Assembly (NCBI GenBank): GCA_002430125.1
Contig: DJBQ01000016.1
Coordinates: 1,481-20,361 of the forward strand
Reading direction: 5' to 3'
DNA length: 18,881 bases
From: Rhodobacterales bacterium UBA5972
GTDB taxonomy: Bacteria > Pseudomonadota > Alphaproteobacteria > Rhodobacterales > Rhodobacteraceae
Shown: in pieces, positions 15,951 to 18,881 of the stretch
Numbering within the stretch: the stretch's first letter is position 1
How the letters are laid out: every line of letters begins with the position of its first letter
Program-made: the position numbers and the translations under genes
The notes under the pieces: generated by a model
The model's input: the letters and a program-made list of their open reading frames with translations, nothing else
Told to the model about the DNA's origin: nothing
The model's database searches: none

Positions 15951-16008
15951 GTTTCGCATATTAGAATAAACGCATACTAAAGAAACGCGATAAGGTCAAG
16001 AATTCTTG
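15951..16008. promoter_or_regulatory. Divergent dsrE2-tusA / arsR-type regulator control region
   Basis: For dsrE2 (minus strand) a TTGACC -35-like box lies at 15994-15999, and TAATAT/TAGTAT-like -10 options lie at 15958-15981. An ATTAGAAT motif (15960-15967) resembling sites in the dsrA, yeeE and mrp promoters is present, plus two imperfect 16-base tandem units starting GCATA (15956 and 15972; 11 of 16 identical). A perfect 12-bp palindrome CAAGAATTCTTG at 15997-16008 overlaps the -35-like box. Both are candidate operators for the adjacent ArsR-type protein. Confidence 0.5.
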
Positions 16009-16122
16009 GACGCGCGTAACAGCGCTGTGAACCCGTGGCTTGCATTCATCGCGGTATTTGTGATTTATGCGCAGGATTACATTGGCTGGCCCACTGATTG
16101 GGGTTGGCAAAAAGGTCGGAAA

Positions 16123-16431
16123 ATGGACATTTTAGAACTACAGGACAATGCGACGCGCGCCTGTGACATGTTGAAAGTCATGGCCAATCAAGCGCGCCTG
16201 ATGATCCTGTGTCACCTTCTGGACGGCGAAAAAAACGTGCAGCAGCTGCAAGGCTTTGTTGGCCTGAGTCAGTCGGCTTTGTCCCAGCAGCTTGCGATTT
16301 TACGCGGCCAAAGTTTGGTTAAAACACGCCGCGAGGCGCAATCGGTTTTCTATTCTCTCTCCAGCCCCGAAGCAGAAACCTTGATCGCTACATTATATCA
16401 TCTTTATTGCGCGAAAGACTTACCACAGTAG
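16123..16431 (+). CDS. ArsR-family repressor, SqrR/BigR/YgaV-like persulfide sensor
   Basis: A 102-residue winged-helix ArsR/SmtB protein. The DNA-recognition helix is at about 44-62 (LSQSALSQQLAILRGQSLV). Cysteines are at 14, 30 and 96. Cys30 (LMILCHLLDGE) and Cys96 (LYHLYCAKDL) are 66 residues apart, the same spacing as the sulfide/persulfide-sensing pair of SqrR (Cys41/Cys107) and BigR (Cys42/Cys108), which form a tetrasulfide link that releases DNA. The metal-binding ELCVCDL motif of ArsR is absent. ATG at 16123 has an AAGG site; an in-frame TTG at 16006 is rejected. Likely represses sulfur oxidation genes in this window when sulfane sulfur is absent. Confidence 0.88.
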   Translation: MDILELQDNATRACDMLKVMANQARLMILCHLLDGEKNVQQLQGFVGLSQSALSQQLAILRGQSLVKTRREAQSVFYSLSSPEAETLIATLYHLYCAKDLPQ

Positions 16432-16451
16432 AAACGCGCGCTTGCGGCACA

Positions 16452-16494
16452 TTGTAGCCGCGTGATGATCGAATAATATATGCTAATGTTTGAA
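16452..16494 (+). promoter_or_regulatory. Predicted yeeE promoter with operator-like motif
   Basis: TTGTAG (16452-16457) and TAATAT (16474-16479) are separated by 16 bases. The -10 box overlaps TATATGCTAATGTTTGAA (16477-16494), which matches the dsrA promoter motif at 14 of 18 positions without gaps. The leader to the yeeE start would be about 90 bases. Confidence 0.55.
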
Positions 16495-16577
16495 GATGTC
16501 TTGCCAAACGGCCATTCCTCTTGGAATAGTTGCGCTTAAGAAAATTGCGAGAGACGACCAAACAAGGGATGCAACAA

Positions 16578-17669
16578 ATGATCGAAACTTTGAAAGAAAT
16601 AGTCGTCGGGTCCCCGGGCTATTATGTCGGTTGGGGCGGATTGATGATAGGCATTGCGTTTGGCTTTATCGTCTACCGGACAAATTTCTGCACAATGGGG
16701 TCCATTTCAGACATCCTGTCGTTTGGTGATTACAGCCGTTTCCGGTCTTGGTTGCTGGCCGGGGCCGTTGCGATTATGGGCGTTGCCGGTTTGCAGGCAT
16801 TGGGTGTGATGAACACCGCTGACTCGATGTATCTGACACCCAGCTTTGCCTGGCTTGCAAATATCGTCGGAGGATTGTTGTTTGGTTTTGGAATGGTGTT
16901 TTCCGGTGGCTGTCTCAGTCGCAATCTGGTGCGGGCTGGCGGCGGCGATTTACGGTCGATAGTCGTGCTGTTGATCGCCGGAATATTTGGATATATGACG
17001 ATTGGCGGATTGCTTGGCCCGTTACGTCAGACACTGTTCACACCCGGCACAACCGATTTGACCGGCTTTGGCCTTAAGACCCAAGGCATTGGCGAAATTC
17101 TGGGCGCTGCGACCGGCCTTGGGGCAACAACCGGAACCAGCGTTATGACCATTCTGATTGTCGGCGCGATCTTGTTCTTTTGTTTTTCCAATCCGCATTT
17201 TCGCACGTCGCCGCGGAACATTATTGCCGGTGTTGGTATTGGGCTATGTGTAATTGCCGGTTGGATGCTGACCGGCCTTGCGCAAGACGAATTTTCCGAA
17301 GAAGTCGCTTTGATTTCTTTAACCTTTGTGCGTCCAACCGGCGATACGCTTGAATACCTGATGCGATATACAGCACTAGGTGCGCCCGGCTTTGGCGTTG
17401 TCACAACCATAGGGGCGTTGCTGGGTGGATTCTTGGGCGCGCTGTCAATGCGCCGCCTCCACCTGACCACATTCGCTGACCAAAGCGACACTATCCGCAA
17501 TATGTTTGGCGCGGCTTTGATGGGCGTCGGTGGTGTGCTGGCATTGGGTTGTACAGTCGGCCAAGCCATGACCGGGTTTTCCACACTGGCGACGGGGTCA
17601 ATTCTGACCTTTATCTTCATCGTGGCCGGTGGTGTTATCGGCATGAAGACAATGGAACGCTTCGCCTAG
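16578..17669 (+). CDS. YeeE/YedE-family permease, probable thiosulfate (sulfane sulfur compound) importer
   Basis: A 363-residue polytopic membrane protein of the YeeE/YedE (TsuA) family, with about nine or ten hydrophobic helices. It carries the three family cysteines in the conduction path: Cys38 (RTNFCTMGSISD), Cys112 (FSGGCLSRNLVRAGGGD) and Cys325 (ALGCTVGQAMTG). These correspond to the cysteine relay in the Spirochaeta thermophila thiosulfate transporter. ATG at 16578 is chosen for its AAGGGA site seven bases upstream; TTG 16530 and ATG 16569 are in frame but poorly placed. TusA-like partners are usual for this family, and tusA is close by. It probably imports a sulfur compound that feeds the TusA-DsrEFH relay. 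Confidence 0.88.
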   Translation: MIETLKEIVVGSPGYYVGWGGLMIGIAFGFIVYRTNFCTMGSISDILSFGDYSRFRSWLLAGAVAIMGVAGLQALGVMNTADSMYLTPSFAWLANIVGGLLFGFGMVFSGGCLSRNLVRAGGGDLRSIVVLLIAGIFGYMTIGGLLGPLRQTLFTPGTTDLTGFGLKTQGIGEILGAATGLGATTGTSVMTILIVGAILFFCFSNPHFRTSPRNIIAGVGIGLCVIAGWMLTGLAQDEFSEEVALISLTFVRPTGDTLEYLMRYTALGAPGFGVVTTIGALLGGFLGALSMRRLHLTTFADQSDTIRNMFGAALMGVGGVLALGCTVGQAMTGFSTLATGSILTFIFIVAGGVIGMKTMERFA

Positions 17670-17672
17670 AAA

Positions 17673-17702
17673 GAACGCCGGGAAATGACCCGGCGCTTGT
17701 TC
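17673..17702. terminator. Weak bidirectional terminator between yeeE and mrp
   Basis: Convergent genes meet here. GCCGGG (17677-17682) and CCCGGC (17689-17694) form a perfect 6-bp stem around a 6-base loop, flanked by AGAAC and GTTCT, which can extend the pairing around an internal bulge. The T tract is poor, so efficiency is uncertain. Confidence 0.55.
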
Positions 17703-18797
17703 TTACTCTTCCAGTTCCGGGAACAATTTCGCCGCAACTTTCAACGCGATGTTGCGGTAAATTTCGGCATGTGGCCCGTCAGGAACTGCGTGCACGATCG
17801 GTTGACCGTCATCTGAATACCGCCGGATATCCATATGCAGCGGAACAGCTCCAAGAAACAGGACATTCAATTTCTTGGCCTCAGCCTCGGCGCCACCATG
17901 GCCGAAAATATCCGAGTTCTTACCGCAATGCGGACAGACAAAGGTGCTCATGTTCTCGACGATACCAAAGATCGGCACATCGACATTCTTGAACATCTTC
18001 AGCCCTTTGCGCGCATCAATAAGCGCCAGATCCTGAGGCGTTGAAACGATAACTGCACCTGAAAGCGGCACCTGCTGCGCCATGGTCAATTGCGCGTCGC
18101 CAGTACCGGGCGGCATATCAAGAACCAGAACATCAAGGTTGCCCCATTCCACTTCACGGACCATTTGCATCAGCGCCGATACCACCATTGGGCCGCGCCA
18201 GATCACGGGCGATTCCTCGTCCTGCAGAAATCCCATCGACATCACTTTGATGCCGTAATGTTCAAGCGGAATAATCCTGTCGTCACGGATTTCCGGGCGT
18301 TCCTTCATCCCCATCAGACGCGGCAGCGACGGGCCATATATGTCGGCGTCAAGCAAGCCAACCTTCATTCCCAGCGAAGACAGCGACAAGGCCAGGTTAA
18401 CCGCAGTGGTCGATTTCCCAACGCCGCCTTTGCCCGAAGCAACCGCCAGAATTGTCTTGATCCCGGCAATCGCACCCATGGCTGGCCGCAGGTCCGGGCC
18501 AACCGGCCGTTCCTTTTTGCGAGACAGCTTTGGCGGTTGTTGGGATGGGTCAAAATTGCTGCGATCCTGCGTCAGCGCCACCAGAACACTGGCCACACCT
18601 TCCACGTCGGCAGTAGCAGCCTCGGCGCGTAATTTCAGGTCGTTAAGTTCGCCGCGAAATCCGGCCGGCACAGTGATCGAAAAAATCACCTTGCCATTAT
18701 TGATCACAATATCCGAGACCAGCCCAAGGCTGACAATATCGCCTTCCAGCCCCTCGCCAGTCACCGTTTTAAGGGCGTTGTAAATCTGCTCTTTCAT
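17703..18797 (-). CDS. mrp: Mrp/ApbC/NBP35-family Fe-S carrier P-loop ATPase
   Basis: A 364-residue protein with an N-terminal MIP18/DUF59-like domain (about 1-85), a linker, and a ParA-type P-loop NTPase domain. The deviant Walker A is at 120-130 (ASGKGGVGKST), the catalytic DMPPGTGDAQLT block at about 227-238, and the Fe-S-bridging CxxC at 288-291 (CPHC). The family binds and transfers [4Fe-4S] clusters to apo-proteins. ATG at 18797 has a weak AGGACGGA site. It lies on its own transcription unit with a predicted promoter upstream (18831-18859) that contains the same AT-rich motif as the dsr promoter. It may serve the many Fe-S proteins of the dsr operon, but it is also a housekeeping gene. 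Confidence 0.92.
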   Translation of the reverse strand: MKEQIYNALKTVTGEGLEGDIVSLGLVSDIVINNGKVIFSITVPAGFRGELNDLKLRAEAATADVEGVASVLVALTQDRSNFDPSQQPPKLSRKKERPVGPDLRPAMGAIAGIKTILAVASGKGGVGKSTTAVNLALSLSSLGMKVGLLDADIYGPSLPRLMGMKERPEIRDDRIIPLEHYGIKVMSMGFLQDEESPVIWRGPMVVSALMQMVREVEWGNLDVLVLDMPPGTGDAQLTMAQQVPLSGAVIVSTPQDLALIDARKGLKMFKNVDVPIFGIVENMSTFVCPHCGKNSDIFGHGGAEAEAKKLNVLFLGAVPLHMDIRRYSDDGQPIVHAVPDGPHAEIYRNIALKVAAKLFPELEE

Positions 18798-18830
18798 GGT
18801 TTTGGTCCGTCCTGTTCATAACTCATGCAT

Positions 18831-18859
18831 AGATTAGAATGTTTTTAACTATTCGGCAA
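18831..18859 (-). promoter_or_regulatory. Predicted mrp promoter with operator-like motif
   Basis: On the minus strand TTGCCG (18854-18859) and TAATCT (18831-18836) are 17 bases apart. ATTAGAATGTTTTTAA (18833-18848, plus strand) overlaps the -10 box and spacer and shares ATTAG-x-ATGTTT with the motif in the dsrA promoter. Confidence 0.5.
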
Positions 18860-18881
18860 GGGTGTCGTCGTTGCCTGGCTA

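Noticed and set aside
16006..16122. TTG-started extension of the ArsR-type protein
   Set aside because: The added 39 residues are hydrophobic and unlike any ArsR N-terminus, and an AAGG site supports ATG 16123.

Overview
This window holds a nearly complete reverse-type dissimilatory sulfite reductase (rDsr) locus, from a bacterium that oxidises stored or imported sulfur to sulfite in the cytoplasm. Base composition, codon use, the tRNA, and the style of the DsrAB, CysG and ArsR proteins suggest a proteobacterium, most likely an alphaproteobacterium. That placement is an inference; no 16S or other taxonomic marker is present.

Layout. Positions 1-11804 (minus strand) carry one tightly packed operon in the order dsrA-dsrB-dsrE-dsrF-dsrH-dsrC-dsrM-dsrK-dsrL-dsrJ-dsrO-dsrP-dsrN. 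This matches the Allochromatium vinosum order up to dsrN, which runs off the left edge. Positions about 11805-12073 are a divergent control region. Positions 12074-14874 (plus) carry a four-gene unit: an Fe(II)/2-oxoglutarate dioxygenase, two small proteins of unknown function, and cysG (siroheme synthase). A tRNA-Arg(CCU) and a bidirectional terminator follow. Positions 15140-15918 (minus) hold dsrE2-tusA, divergent from a small ArsR-type repressor (16123-16431) with the cysteine spacing of persulfide sensors. A YeeE/YedE-type sulfur-compound permease follows at 16578-17669 (plus). An Mrp/ApbC Fe-S carrier P-loop protein lies at 17703-18797 (minus) and converges on it.

How the parts fit. YeeE probably imports thiosulfate or another sulfane-sulfur compound. 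TusA and DsrE2 pass persulfide sulfur along, and DsrEFH transfers it to the C-terminal cysteines of DsrC. DsrAB oxidises DsrC-bound or released sulfur to sulfite, with electrons leaving through DsrL (NAD(H)-linked) and the DsrMKJOP membrane complex. CysG makes siroheme and DsrN amidates it for DsrAB; Mrp may help supply Fe-S clusters.

Most notable observations: (1) the uncharacterised dioxygenase plus two small proteins co-directional with cysG and divergent from dsrA; (2) a shared AT-rich motif, roughly ATTA-N8-GAAT, overlapping the predicted promoters of four sulfur transcription units, fitting control by the ArsR-type protein; (3) a DsrJ that seems to lack the cysteine heme ligand and has a histidine there; (4) hairpins inside the dsr operon, between dsrA and dsrB and on both sides of dsrC.
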